Assembly (NCBI RefSeq): GCF_019510245.1
Contig: NZ_JAEKKT010000133.1
Location: 1 to 64,000 of the forward strand
DNA length: 64,000 nt
From: Streptomyces sp.
GTDB lineage: Bacteria; Actinomycetota; Actinomycetes; Streptomycetales; Streptomycetaceae
Reading direction: 5' to 3'
The notes beneath the pieces are model-generated. The model saw only the letters and a program-made list of their open reading frames with translations, did no database searches and was not told where the DNA came from. The number at the start of each line of letters is the position of its first letter. Within the stretch, counting starts at the first letter, position 1. Of the stretch, positions 26,262 through 34,679 are shown piece after piece. The translations under genes and the position numbers were made by a program.

Positions 26262-26470
26262 TAGATCGCTGTGGGTCGATTTTGAGAAGGCTTGGCGAAT
26301 TCGTTGCGCTCCGGCAAAGCGGGCCCCTCTGCTCTCATCCGGCGTGGCGGCGGAGCTTCGCGGCGATGCTCCGCCGCCGCGACACCAGTCGGCGCGGGCG
26401 CCAACCCTGGCCGCGCACGGCGGGCGAGATCAGCAGGACGGGCACGGACGGGAGACGTTGACGGGAGACG

Positions 26471-26760
26471 TTGAGCCGTAGCGTCGCCCTCATCGTCCTC
26501 GCCAACGCCGAAAGCCACGCCGACCTTGGCAGGGTCGTTGATGCCCTGGTCACCGCAAAGGAGTTCAAGGGAGGCGGCGATGAGTCCGGATCGTCTTCGA
26601 GGGCGCCAGAGCCCAGTGGCCCGGCGTCCTGTCCGACGCCGAGCACCGCGCACAGTGGGGGGCACCTGCGGCTATTGCGCAAAGACGTTCGAAGTCGAGG
26701 AGACCACCCGCGCCGCGCATGGCGAACTGCTCGGGTCTGCCCGGTCGGGTCTCACTACAG
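26471..26760 (+). pseudogene. DsrE-family protein, frameshifted
   Basis: The first 40 codons read VALIVLANAESHADLGRVVD, then ALVTAKEFKGGGDE, a clear DsrE/DsrF-like start. The frame then breaks; after it another frame gives GGTCGYCAKTFEVEETTRAA, the conserved cysteine region of the same family. The C-terminal end is lost. It is a broken copy of a small soluble protein often found in Streptomyces near redox genes. Confidence 0.7.
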
Positions 26761-26890
26761 CCGGCAAGGGTCGTTCATGTCAGTCACGCTGCCCGCCGAG
26801 CAGCAGCGGCGCCACCGCGCGCGAACTCCTCGAATCGACGCGACACTCAGCGCCGAATGACGGATGGAGCCGGACGCCGAACCTCTGCGA

Positions 26891-26920
26891 GCGGAGGGCC
26901 CGCGTGTGTCGGCCCTCCGC
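26891..26920. terminator. Perfect 10-bp stem-loop
   Basis: GCGGAGGGCC (26891-26900) pairs exactly with GGCCCTCCGC (26911-26920) around a 10-base loop. It lies just past the end of the permease remnant on the minus strand and may be its original terminator. Confidence 0.6.
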
Positions 26921-26963
26921 CGTGCAGTGTGTACGAGATCGACCGGAGCCGAAGGACCGGCTC

Positions 26964-27085
26964 TCAGCGCCCGGCGGTGCTGCTGAACTTCGAGGTCGAC
27001 CAGAAGTAGCCGAGCACCGCGAGGCCCACGCACCAGGCGACCGCGAGCCAGCCGTTGTGGCCGATCCCGGTCCCCAGGAGCAGGC
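26964..27085 (-). pseudogene. ABC-2 type permease, C-terminal remnant
   Basis: One minus-strand frame reads GLLLGTGIGHNGWLAVAWCV, then GLAVLGYFWSTSKFSSTAGR and stop. This matches the last helix and tail of DrrB-like ABC-2 permeases (W-x4-WC-x8-Y-W pattern). No other part of such a gene is nearby. A fragment of the N-terminal half of a similar protein lies at 57955-58110. Confidence 0.5.
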
Positions 27086-27216
27086 CGCTTCGGATGCCCT
27101 TCCGGATAGCCCGCGACATCGACCTGGCCCATGGCAGCGGGCTTGCCGATGTTGACGACCATCAGCGGGATGTGGTCCTCGTCGAGGAACTCCTTCTGGA
27201 TTGTCGCTTTGTTCAT
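27086..27216 (-). pseudogene. Possible nitroreductase C-terminal remnant
   Basis: A minus-strand frame reads MNKATIQKEFLDEDHIPLMV then VNIGKPAAMGQVD. The spacing (acidic EF, then a beta strand ending VNIGKP) is like the end of nitroreductase-family proteins. The match is short and the frame merges into the permease remnant, so the assignment is weak. Confidence 0.35.
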
Positions 27217-27397
27217 GGGAATCTCCAGGGGTGGAAGGTGAGAATGACTGGCTGCAGGACGCGTGTCGGAGACATCCGTGCGCGTCCCCACCAGCCCGGG
27301 CATCCCCTTGACCGGCCTCCTCGGCGTCCGATGCTGACCTTTTGCTGACGCCCGAGGGTGCTCGATACCCCTGACCTGGGAAGAACCGTAGATCGCG

Positions 27398-27565
27398 TGG
27401 TATGTGGGGAACTTCGTCGGACGCACCCAGGACGAAATCAAACAGGCCCGCGAGGACTGGATGAGCGGGTCGAGATTTGGGGAAGTGAAGGGGTATGACG
27501 GAGCACCCCTACCCGCCCCCGAACTGCCGCCGACGCCACTGAAACCACGGGGCCGAGTACGCTGA
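27398..27565 (+). pseudogene. Pirin-family protein, C-terminal remnant
   Basis: The frame reads NFVGRTQDEIKQAREDWMSG, then SRFGEVKGYDGAPLPAPELP and PTPLKPRGRVR before the stop. The WNFV-x-RT-x-EEI-x2-A-x2-W and FG-x-V-x-GY-x-G-x-PLPAP-x-LP pattern is the C-terminus of actinomycete pirins. The first 200 or so residues are absent. Confidence 0.6.
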
Positions 27566-27862
27566 ACTGGGCGTTTCAAGCCTGGCAAGCATCAGGCCGG
27601 GCGAGGCGGAACAGGCTCCGCCCGGTTGGCTCAGACTGCACGAGCAAAGCCCCTTCCCACCACCCGTTCCGCCCCACCTCGAAGTGCAGGTTTCGCCAGC
27701 CGTGGTCAGCTTCGGTCGGACTGATGCTGACCCACTGCTGACTTCACTGACGAGTAGTCGGGTCCTTGCCAGGGGCTCCTCCCGCATTACCCCGGCGCCC
27801 CGCACTGCCGCGCTTCCGAACTCGCGCCGCGAGTCGCCACCGGATCGCCCTTCGGGCCACGG
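27566..27862. other. Intergenic debris between pirin and UppP remnants
   Basis: About 300 bases with no recognisable gene, RNA or repeat. The bases around 27690-27750 look like worn coding sequence but cannot be assigned. Confidence 0.4.
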
Positions 27863-28153
27863 CCGATCTTCGCCCTCTTCGGAACCGGACCAACCACACT
27901 CCCAGTTGCCGACCAGGACGTCGCCTACGACGCCCGCGAACCGGCTACAACCGGGCGGCATGGCGCACCGCCGCCCACGCCCTCGCCCCACCTCCCGGAG
28001 CCCCGGCCAGTGATCGTCGGCTTCTTCACCGCCGCAGTCGCCGCGTACATCGCGGTCCGTTTCCTGTCCCGTTGGTTCGCCACCCGCACCCCCACGCCGT
28101 TCGCCGTCTACTGCCTGGTGGCGGGCGCGGCCGGCGCCGTCCACTTCGCCTGA
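27863..28153 (+). pseudogene. Possible undecaprenyl-diphosphatase (UppP/BacA-like), C-terminal remnant
   Basis: The 97-codon frame ends VIVGFFTAAVAAYIAVRFLS, then a basic WFATRTPTPFAVYCLVAGAA and a short tail. This is the layout of the last two helices of BacA/UppP-type undecaprenyl-diphosphate phosphatases (TPF-x-Y-C/R-L at the end). The preceding residues PIFALFGTGPTTLPVADQDV also fit, but most of the middle is corrupted and the N-terminus is gone. Confidence 0.5.
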
Positions 28154-28207
28154 CACACCGATCTGTACGACGGCCTGCCGACAGCTTGCACATCCGCTTA
28201 CCGAGGA

Positions 28208-28236
28208 GACAGCCCTCCTCTCATGTGGGGGCTGTC
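28208..28236. terminator. Stem-loop overlapping the ferredoxin-like gene stop
   Basis: GACAGCCC (28208-28215) is complementary to GGGCTGTC (28229-28236). It begins right at the end of the minus-strand metal operon and is a probable terminator. Confidence 0.6.
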
Positions 28237-28633
28237 AGTTCTCCACGCCCCGTCGCACGCGCCGCGACGGGGCGAACTCGTACAGGTCCAGGATGTCGGG
28301 CGGGTCGGCGAGGCCGGGGCCCCCGGCCTCGACCCAGGCGGCGATGTCCGCCGTCGCGTCAGGGTCGTTGACCAGTCCGAGCCAGACCGGCCGTCCGCCT
28401 GCGGCGCGGCCGGCGGAGGACGGCTGGACGACGATGACGTTCGCCTGCTCACAGGCGTCCAGGCAGTTCACGGCCCGGACCCGGGCGAGAGTGCCCAGTT
28501 CGGACTTGAGCGTGGCGAACTGCGCGGTGTGATCGACACCGGGAATCTTGTCGGTACCGCAGCAGCAGCCCCGGCACACGGTGACCATGCACCGTGGCTC
28601 GCCCTGTGCGGCGGGTGCTTTGCGGCGGCTCAT
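28235..28633 (-). CDS. Thioredoxin-like [2Fe-2S] ferredoxin-domain protein
   Basis: A 132-residue cytoplasmic protein of the (2Fe-2S) thioredoxin-like ferredoxin family. A cysteine cluster CRGCCCGTDKIPG (about residues 20-32) and a second CLDACEQANVIVVQPSS carry the expected cluster ligands. Its ATG overlaps the stop of the P1B-4 ATPase gene by four bases, so the proteins are made together. Relatives are often encoded with cobalt or iron handling genes; a role in sensing or delivering metal, or in redox support for the exporter, is plausible. No membrane segment or signal peptide. Confidence 0.85.
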   Translation of the reverse strand: MSRRKAPAAQGEPRCMVTVCRGCCCGTDKIPGVDHTAQFATLKSELGTLARVRAVNCLDACEQANVIVVQPSSAGRAAGGRPVWLGLVNDPDATADIAAWVEAGGPGLADPPDILDLYEFAPSRRVRRGVEN

Positions 28634-30609
28634 TCGGCGGCCCGCTGCCAGGCCGTCTCGCGCAGCAGGCGCAGTCCGTTGAGGCCGACGATGACGGTGG
28701 AGCCCTCGTGGCCGGCCACGCCGAGTGGCAGCGGCAGGGTGCCGATCAGGTCCCAGGCGACCAGGCCGGCGATGAACAGGCCCGCGATCACCAGGTTCTG
28801 CACGACCAGCTTGCGGGCGCGCCGGGACAGCGCGATCACGGACGGGACCGTGCGGAGTTCGTCGCGCACGATCACGGCGTCGGCGGTCTCCAGCGCGAGG
28901 TCGGAGCCGGCCCGGCCCATGGCGACACCGGTGTGGGCGGCGGCGAGCGCCGGGGCGTCGTTGACGCCGTCGCCGACGACCAGCACCTTGCGGCCGACCT
29001 CTTGCAGTTCGCGAACGGCGGCCACCTTGTGCTCGGGCAGCAGGCCGGCCCGCACATAGTCGATACCGACCTCGGCGGCGAGGCGGGCGGCGGCACGCTG
29101 GTTGTCGCCGGTCACCAGAAGGGGCGCCGCTCCGATGAGTGCGGTCAGCGCGGACACGGTCGCGCCGGCGTCGGCGCGCAGCCGGTCGGCGATGGCCAGC
29201 AGCCCGGCCGGAGCGCCGTCGACGGTGACCACAACGGCGGTCCGGCCGTCGTCCTCCAGCTCACCGGCGACCACCAGGGCCCGCGCGGATCGCGGGTCCC
29301 CGGCCCCGGCCAGCAGCCGTACCGGCGCCCCGACGGAGATCTCCCGGCCGTCGACGGTCGCGGTGACCCCGACACCGGGGGTGGAGGCGAAGTCCTCTGC
29401 GGCCGGCAGGGCGAGGCCCTTGTCCCGGGCCGCGTCGACCGCCGCGCGGGCCCGCGGGTGCTCGCTCGGATGCTCGGCCGCCGCGGCGAGCCTCAGCAGG
29501 TCCTTCTCGTCCAGCCCGGATCCGGCGAGCGGCCGGATGTCGGTGACGCGCGGGGTGCCCTCGGTCAGGGTGCCGGTCTTGTCGAGCGCGACCGCGTCGG
29601 TCTCGCCGAGGCGCTCCATGACCACGGCGGACTTGACCAGCACACCGTGGCGTCCGGCGTTGGCGATCGCGGACAGCAGCGGCGGCATGGTGGCGAGGAC
29701 GACCGCGCACGGCGAGGCCACGATCATGAAGGTCATCGCCCGCAGCAGTGAGCCGGTCAGCGCGGCGCCGAAGGCGATCGGGACAAGGAAGACCGCGAGG
29801 GTCGCGGCGACCATGCCGAGCGAGTAGCGCTGTTCGACCTTCTCGATGAACAGCTGGGTGGGCGCCTTGGTTTCGGACGCGGCCTCCACCATGCGCACGA
29901 TCCGGGCGATCACCGAGTCGGCGGCGTCGCGCTCCACCCGTACACGCAGCGCGCCGGTGCCGTTGAGGGTGCCCGCGAAGACCTCGTCGCCCACCTCCTT
30001 GGCGACCGGCAACGGCTCGCCTGTGATGGTCGCCTGGTCGACATCGCTCGCACCGTCCAGGACACGTCCGTCGGCGCCGACCCGCTCACCGGGCCGTACG
30101 AGGACCAGGTCGCCGACCGTCAACGCCCCGACTGCGACGGTCTCCTCTTCCCCGGTCGCCGTCTGCCGTGTAGCCGTGGCCGGGGCCAGGTCGAGCAGAC
30201 CGCGCACCGAGTCGGCGGTGCGGGCGGTGGCCAACGCCTCCAGGGCGCCGGAGGTGGCGAAGATGACGATCAGCAGCGCGCCGTCCATCACCTGCCCGAT
30301 CGCCGCCGCCCCGAGGGCCGCCACCACCATCAGCAGGTCGACGTCGAGGGTCTTCTCCCGCAACGCCCGGAGCCCGGCCCAGCCCGGTTCCCAGCCGCCG
30401 GCCGCGTAGGTCAGCGCGTACAGCGGGCCCCAGGTCCAGGCCGGGGCGCCGGTCAGCTGCAGGGGCAGTGCCACCAGGAAGAGCACCAGAGCGGTGGCGG
30501 CCCAGCGGGCCTCGGGCAGCGCGAGGACGTGGGTGCGGCGGGGCGCGGTGCCCTCACGCGCGGGCGTGCGCTGGCCCGGGAAGGGCGAGACGAGGGTGGA
30601 GGAGGTCAT
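28630..30609 (-). CDS. P1B-4-type metal-transporting ATPase (Co/Ni/Fe/Zn export)
   Basis: A 659-residue heavy-metal P-type ATPase. The transmembrane metal site is SPC (in MIVASPCAVVL), not CPC, and the last helices contain HEGSTVIVGLNGLRLL; both are hallmarks of subgroup P1B-4 (CtpD/CtpJ, CoaT). There is no N-terminal heavy-metal-binding domain, also typical. Catalytic motifs are complete: actuator TITGEPLPV, phosphorylation site DKTGTLTEG, HP motif SEHPRARA, TGDN and GDGVNDAPAL. It should pump Co2+, Ni2+, Fe2+ or Zn2+ out of the cell. The divergent ArsR sensor at 30748 with an operator between them probably controls it. Confidence 0.92.
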   Translation of the reverse strand: MTSSTLVSPFPGQRTPAREGTAPRRTHVLALPEARWAATALVLFLVALPLQLTGAPAWTWGPLYALTYAAGGWEPGWAGLRALREKTLDVDLLMVVAALGAAAIGQVMDGALLIVIFATSGALEALATARTADSVRGLLDLAPATATRQTATGEEETVAVGALTVGDLVLVRPGERVGADGRVLDGASDVDQATITGEPLPVAKEVGDEVFAGTLNGTGALRVRVERDAADSVIARIVRMVEAASETKAPTQLFIEKVEQRYSLGMVAATLAVFLVPIAFGAALTGSLLRAMTFMIVASPCAVVLATMPPLLSAIANAGRHGVLVKSAVVMERLGETDAVALDKTGTLTEGTPRVTDIRPLAGSGLDEKDLLRLAAAAEHPSEHPRARAAVDAARDKGLALPAAEDFASTPGVGVTATVDGREISVGAPVRLLAGAGDPRSARALVVAGELEDDGRTAVVVTVDGAPAGLLAIADRLRADAGATVSALTALIGAAPLLVTGDNQRAAARLAAEVGIDYVRAGLLPEHKVAAVRELQEVGRKVLVVGDGVNDAPALAAAHTGVAMGRAGSDLALETADAVIVRDELRTVPSVIALSRRARKLVVQNLVIAGLFIAGLVAWDLIGTLPLPLGVAGHEGSTVIVGLNGLRLLRETAWQRAAE

Positions 30610-30706
30610 CGGAACGGAAGTCCTTCACGACGGACGGTACGGCGCGGCTGCGGACACCCAGCGCACGGGATGCACCGGTTCCGCGCGCCCCACCGTACAG
30701 GACTAC

Positions 30707-30722
30707 ATGAAGACTCATTCAT
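30707..30722. promoter_or_regulatory. ArsR/SmtB-type operator
   Basis: ATGAA-GACTCA-TTCAT is an imperfect palindrome of the 12-2-12 type used by ArsR/SmtB sensors, extended to ACATGAA...TTCATGT (30705-30732). It lies in the 138-base gap between the P1B-4 ATPase and the arsR-like gene, so metal release of the repressor would open both promoters. Confidence 0.7.
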
Positions 30723-30747
30723 GTGTTCATGTCCGCCGGTCCGTAGG

Positions 30748-31146
30748 ATGAAGCCCATGGGCCATGGAGCTGACGCCGAGAACACCACCGCCGCCACCGT
30801 GCGCGAGCGCCTGGAGACCGTCGGCGCCACCGACGTGGCCACCACGCTGCAGGCGCTGGCCACCCCGTCCCGGCTGCGGATCCTGGCCCGCCTGCAGGAG
30901 GGTCCGTGCGCGGCGACCGAACTCGCCGACGCCGTCGGCATGGAACAGTCCGCCTGCTCCCACCAACTGCGCCTGCTGCGCAACCTCGGCCTGGTCACCG
31001 GCGAGCGGCGCGGCCGCTCGGTCATCTACGCCCTCTACGACAACCACGTCGCCGAGCTCCTGGAGCAGGCCCTCCACCACGTCGAGCACCTGCGCCTCGG
31101 CCTGCGCGACGCCCCGCCCGAGAGCGAGGTGGCCGGGGCACGCTGA
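30748..31146 (+). CDS. ArsR/SmtB-family metal sensor with alpha-5 site
   Basis: A roughly 132-residue winged-helix repressor. The recognition helix is MEQSACSHQLRLLRNLGLVT. The C-terminal helix carries DNHVAELLEQALHHVEHLRL, which repeats the D-x-H...H-x-x-H spacing of the CzrA/NmtR alpha-5 zinc/cobalt/nickel site, so the ligand is a divalent cation rather than arsenite (no CxC near the recognition helix). ATG at 30757 is an equally good start behind AGGA. It is divergent from the P1B-4 ATPase, its probable target, with an ATGAA-N6-TTCAT operator between. Confidence 0.88.
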   Translation: MKPMGHGADAENTTAATVRERLETVGATDVATTLQALATPSRLRILARLQEGPCAATELADAVGMEQSACSHQLRLLRNLGLVTGERRGRSVIYALYDNHVAELLEQALHHVEHLRLGLRDAPPESEVAGAR

Positions 31147-31757
31147 GCCTCACACGGGCACAGCCACCGCGGCCCGCTACGGCGTGAGACGCCCGGCACG
31201 ATGCAGTGGGGCCGCCAGCGCCGCGCACCCGAATCCCGTGGCACCAGCACCGCCCACGACAGCCAGCGCACCCCTGGGCCGAACAACGCGCCGACGCCCA
31301 GGCTGCGCCTTGGAGGATCACCAGCGCGGCCAACTCGAAGCAGGCCGTGACCGAAGCAACCGAACAGCGGGCGGCAATCCCGACTAAGCGCCATACAGCG
31401 GGTCAGCGCTTCACTCAAGAACACAGTGGTTGGTCCGAATTGCCCCTCTCCGGCCGATCCCTCATCGGCATGCCGAGCGCACTGCGTACCACGATGACCC
31501 ACGGCCTCAAGGCATTCGACGGCAGTTGGGCCATGGCCAGCAGGTCTTCGGCCGCCTCAACGAGGATCTGTACGGCACCGGCCGGGAAGGCAGCGCACGT
31601 TCCGGACGTCGCGGGTCGACGGCCGGCGACAGCGCGTCGCCCCGTCGACGGGCTTGAGGCGACCGTGTCGGACCCGTCCGCACTCGGGCCAGGCCACCGG
31701 TCGCCCGCAGCCTTTACGATGACTCCTACTACCGCGGTGCAGAAGGAGATGCTGGGC
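31147..31757. other. Intergenic stretch without recognisable gene
   Basis: About 600 bases between the arsR and blaI-type genes. Short frames on both strands (for example a minus-strand segment around 31480-31620 rich in helical residues) suggest worn coding DNA, but none matches a family. No RNA or repeat was seen. Confidence 0.4.
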
Positions 31758-32129
31758 ATGCGACGGCTGGGTGATCTGGAGGCGGAGATCATGGACCGTC
31801 TGTGGAGGTGGCGGCGCCCGGCGACCGTGCGCGAGGTCGTCGACGACATCAACCGGACCCGGACCGTCGCCTACACCACCGTGATGACCGTGGCCAACAT
31901 CCTCCACAGCAAGGGCTGGCTGGTGCGCGAGCAGAAAGACGGCCGGGCCTGGCTGTACGAGCCGGTCCGCACGCGGGAGGAGTACGCGGCCGCCCTTATG
32001 GAGGACGCCCTGAGCGCCAGCGAGGACCGCCCGGTGGCGCTGACCCACTTCGTGGACCAGATGTCTTCCGCCGAGATCTCCGCGCTCCGCAAAGCCCTTC
32101 GGAATGCGGGAAAACGCGCGGACACGTGA
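31758..32129 (+). CDS. BlaI/MecI/CopY-family repressor
   Basis: A 123-residue winged-helix protein: RRLGDLEAEIMDRLWRWRRP, then VREVVDDINRTRTVAYTTVM as recognition region and NILHSKGWLVREQKDGRAWL as wing, followed by a short dimerisation tail. The ATG at 31758 is chosen because AAGGAG ends 9 bases upstream; ATG 31749 directly abuts it. In actinomycetes such repressors control beta-lactam or copper responses. There is no BlaR1-type membrane sensor next door in intact form, so the target is unknown. The copper genes that follow make a CopY-like role possible. Confidence 0.85.
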   Translation: MRRLGDLEAEIMDRLWRWRRPATVREVVDDINRTRTVAYTTVMTVANILHSKGWLVREQKDGRAWLYEPVRTREEYAAALMEDALSASEDRPVALTHFVDQMSSAEISALRKALRNAGKRADT

Positions 32130-32240
32130 CTGGCACTGCTGGGTGGACAGGGTCGCGAAGGCCGGATGCGCGACGGAGACGCGACTCCTGTTCGCCCCGT
32201 ACAGCGAAGACCCTCGACTCACCAGACTGCGAAGTTCGCC

Positions 32241-32580
32241 GCTCCCGCCGTTGAGCAAGGCCGAGTTCGGGCAGGTCGCCGACAAGTTCCTGTGGCAGTA
32301 CGTCGCCCACCCTGTACGGCGTCGACCCCGACCACCCGTTCTGGTACGGGCGCACACTCAACCCGTGGGACGGCGCCGGACGGGCACGTCCATGGGTGGC
32401 ACCGGAGTTCGAGAGCATGGAGAAGGACTACCTGGACCCGAGCATCGTCACACTGCCGCGCTACGACACGCTCCCGCCCGCGGGGGACGGCCAGGCGGTC
32501 GCCCCCCAGAAACTGGACGCACTACGACGCCTGCTCGAAGACCCGACCGTCGCTCAGAGGGTCCGGGGCCCTGCTTCCCG
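32241..32580 (+). pseudogene. Unrecognised protein fragment, frameshifted
   Basis: Reading LSKAEFGQVADKFLWQYV in one frame and, after a +1 shift near 32310, LYGVDPDHPFWYGRTLNPWD, then EKDYLDPSIVTLPRYDTLPP in another gives one coherent protein of at least 110 residues with good codon bias. It looks like a conserved globular protein with aromatic-rich motifs, but the family is not recognised. The start is unclear and the 3' end runs into the IS3 remnant. Confidence 0.45.
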
Positions 32581-32744
32581 CGTAGCCCGATCCTGCAGCC
32601 GTACACGGACGCCGCGCCGCCCGTCCCCCCGGACGGCTGCGGCGCCGCCGGGAGCGCGGACTTGCCGACCTGGAGCGGGGTCAGGATGAGCAGCCGGTCG
32701 GTCTCGCCGCGCCCCGCCTCGGCGAGGGCGTCTCCGATGATCTG

Positions 32745-32816
32745 CCGCGTAAGTGCATCTCCTCGAACTCGTTGGGGCTCAGGCAGCCGAGGCGCTTCTG
32801 CATGCGGCGGAGTTGT
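32745..32816 (-). pseudogene. IS3-family transposase, C-terminal remnant
   Basis: The minus strand reads RRMQKRLGCLSPNEFEEMHL. This corresponds to the typical ending of IS3-family integrase domains (RLHSYLGYLSPNEFEE). Only about 25 residues remain. Confidence 0.6.
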
Positions 32817-32852
32817 AGAAGCCGTCGTTGCCGCCTGCAGACGACCGAGGTC

Positions 32853-32896
32853 GCCGGCTCCTCCGTCCGCACCGAAGTGCGGACGGAGGAGCCGGC
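32853..32896 (-). terminator. Perfect 20-bp hairpin terminator of the copper oxidase gene
   Basis: Positions 32853-32872 are exactly complementary to 32877-32896, with a CGAA tetraloop. It lies 12 bases beyond the multicopper oxidase stop codon. It is one of the strongest hairpins in the window. Confidence 0.9.
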
Positions 32897-32907
32897 CCGG
32901 ACGTTCG

Positions 32908-34580
32908 TCAAGCCTGGTAGGCCACCAGCGCCATCATCCCTGCCTCGCCGTGGTAGGCGTTGTGGCAGTGCAGCATCCACTGCCCCGGGTTGTCGGCGTC
33001 GAAGAACACGGACACCGTCTTCTTCGGCAGCACGATGGTGGTGTCCTTGCGCGGGCCGTCGGTGCCGAGCTGGTAGGTGTGGCCGTGCAGGTGCATCGGG
33101 TGCCACATGGTGGTCTTGTTGACGAAGTCCAGGCGGACCCGCTCGCCCTGCTTGACCAGGATGGGGTTCGCGGTCGGGTTGTTCATGTCGAACCGCTTGC
33201 CGTTGATGCCCCAGTTGTACTTGCCCATGCCGCCGGTCAGTTCGATGCGGTGCACCCGGTCGGTCCTCTTCGAGTCGAGACGGACGTCGTCCGCTGCCTT
33301 GAGCTGGGAGGCGGACATGATCATGCCGTCCAGCTGCGAGGGGCGGACGCCTGGCTTCGGCGTACTGCCGGATCCGGTACGCACCACTGCCATGGCGTTG
33401 GCGTTCTTGCATCGGCGAGGGCGACCAGCGGGAAGACACCGTCGTCGAGGGTGATTGTGACGTCGTACCGCTCCCCCATACCGACCAGCAGAGTGTCGAC
33501 AGATGTCGGCTTGACCGGGAAGCCGTCGGTGTGGGTGATCGTCATCTTGTGACCGCCCAGCGCCACCCGGTACGCGGTGTCGCCGGCCGCGTTGATGATG
33601 CGCAGCCGGATGCGCTTGCCGGGCTTGCTGGTGTAGACGTCGGGGTCGGTCGGGACGCGGCCGTTGACCAGGTGGTACGGGTACTTGACGTCTCCGGCGT
33701 CACCGCCGAGCAGCTTGCTCTCGGCACCCATGAGCAAGAACTTCGTCGACATGCCGCCGGAGGCGGACGCGGACGGCGAAGCACTCATGCCGGCCGTGCT
33801 CCCGCCGATCATGTCCATCGCGCCCATGTCGCCCATGTCGCCCATGTCGCCCATGCTGTCGGAGGACGAGCTGCTGGGGCTGGCGCTGGAGCCGCCGCTC
33901 ATGTCCATGCCCCCCATGTCCATGCCGCCCATGCCCTGCTTGAGCTCGGCGAAGACCTCGTCGGGGGTGCCGGTGACTCCGTCGACCCAGTCGTCGAGGA
34001 CGACGACCCACTCGTCGTCGTACGGGAGCGGTTCCTTGGGGTCTTCCACGATCAGCGGGGCGTAGAGGCCCCGGTCGAGCTGGACGCCGACGTGCGGGTG
34101 GAAGAAGTAGGTGCCGGGGGCGTCGGTGACGAAGCGGTAGGTGAAGTTGCTGCCGGGGCGTACGGCGGCCTGGGTGGCCGGGGGTACGCCGTCCATGTCG
34201 GCGCGCAGGGCTATGCCGTGCCAGTGGATGGAGGTGGTGGTCTTGTCCGGCAGCTGGTTGGACAGCTCGGCGGCGAGCGTGTCACCCACGGACAGGCGCA
34301 GTTCCTTGCCCGGGGTCCGGCCACTGAAGGCCCAGCTGTCCGCCATGACCCCGCCGCCGAGGTCGAGCATGGCGCGCGCGGCGGTCAGGGTCACCTGCTG
34401 CGTCCTGCCGGTGCTCTTGCGCTTCTTCTCGGCTGCGGCGACTGCCTCGCCGTTGGGGCTGACCAGGGACGCGGTGGAGCTGCCGGAGCCGCTGCTGCAC
34501 GCGGCGAGCGCGCCCGCGCCCGCGACGCCGAGCCCGGCCAGCAGGACGGAGCGGCGGTTGATGCTGTTCATGTGGTTCAC
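32908..34580 (-). pseudogene. Multicopper oxidase (CueO/laccase type) with a frameshift
   Basis: From GTG 34580 the protein has a Tat-lipoprotein leader (NRRSVLLAGLGVAGAGALAA then Cys) and copper motifs HWHG and HPHVG. A Met-rich insert follows (repeats of GMDM and DMGDMGDMG), as in copper-tolerance oxidases. Near 33395-33405 the frame changes: the first frame runs on as ADARTPTPWQWC, whereas MAVVRTGSGSTPKPGVRPSQ in the next frame is the natural continuation, leading to HPMHLHGH and HCHNAYHGEAGM, the remaining copper ligands. A single-base indel explains it, so this is either a recent pseudogene or a sequencing error. It lies downstream of the DUF6153 gene under a CsoR box. Confidence 0.88.
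33822..33857. repeat. 9-base tandem repeat inside the copper oxidase gene
   Basis: GCCCATGTC occurs three times in a row (33822-33848) followed by a variant GCCCATGCT. On the coding strand it encodes the repeated Met-Gly-Asp units of the Met-rich, probably copper-binding insert. Such repeats can change length by slippage. Confidence 0.85.
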
Positions 34581-34679
34581 GTGGGGAGTCCTCTCCTCGA
34601 TGTGCCGTTGGCCGGACCGCGCGCGGGCAGCACCGCTCGCGTACCAGGGGGGACGCGGGGGCGGCTCGCGGGATCCGGC

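Noticed and set aside
27360..27385. TACCCCTGACC considered as a fourth CsoR box
   Set aside because: Only one half-site is present; the GGGTA half is missing and no copper gene follows.
33822..33857. Short tandem repeat considered as a CRISPR or minisatellite array
   Set aside because: Nine-base units without spacers, in frame inside the oxidase gene, encoding Met/Gly/Asp repeats.
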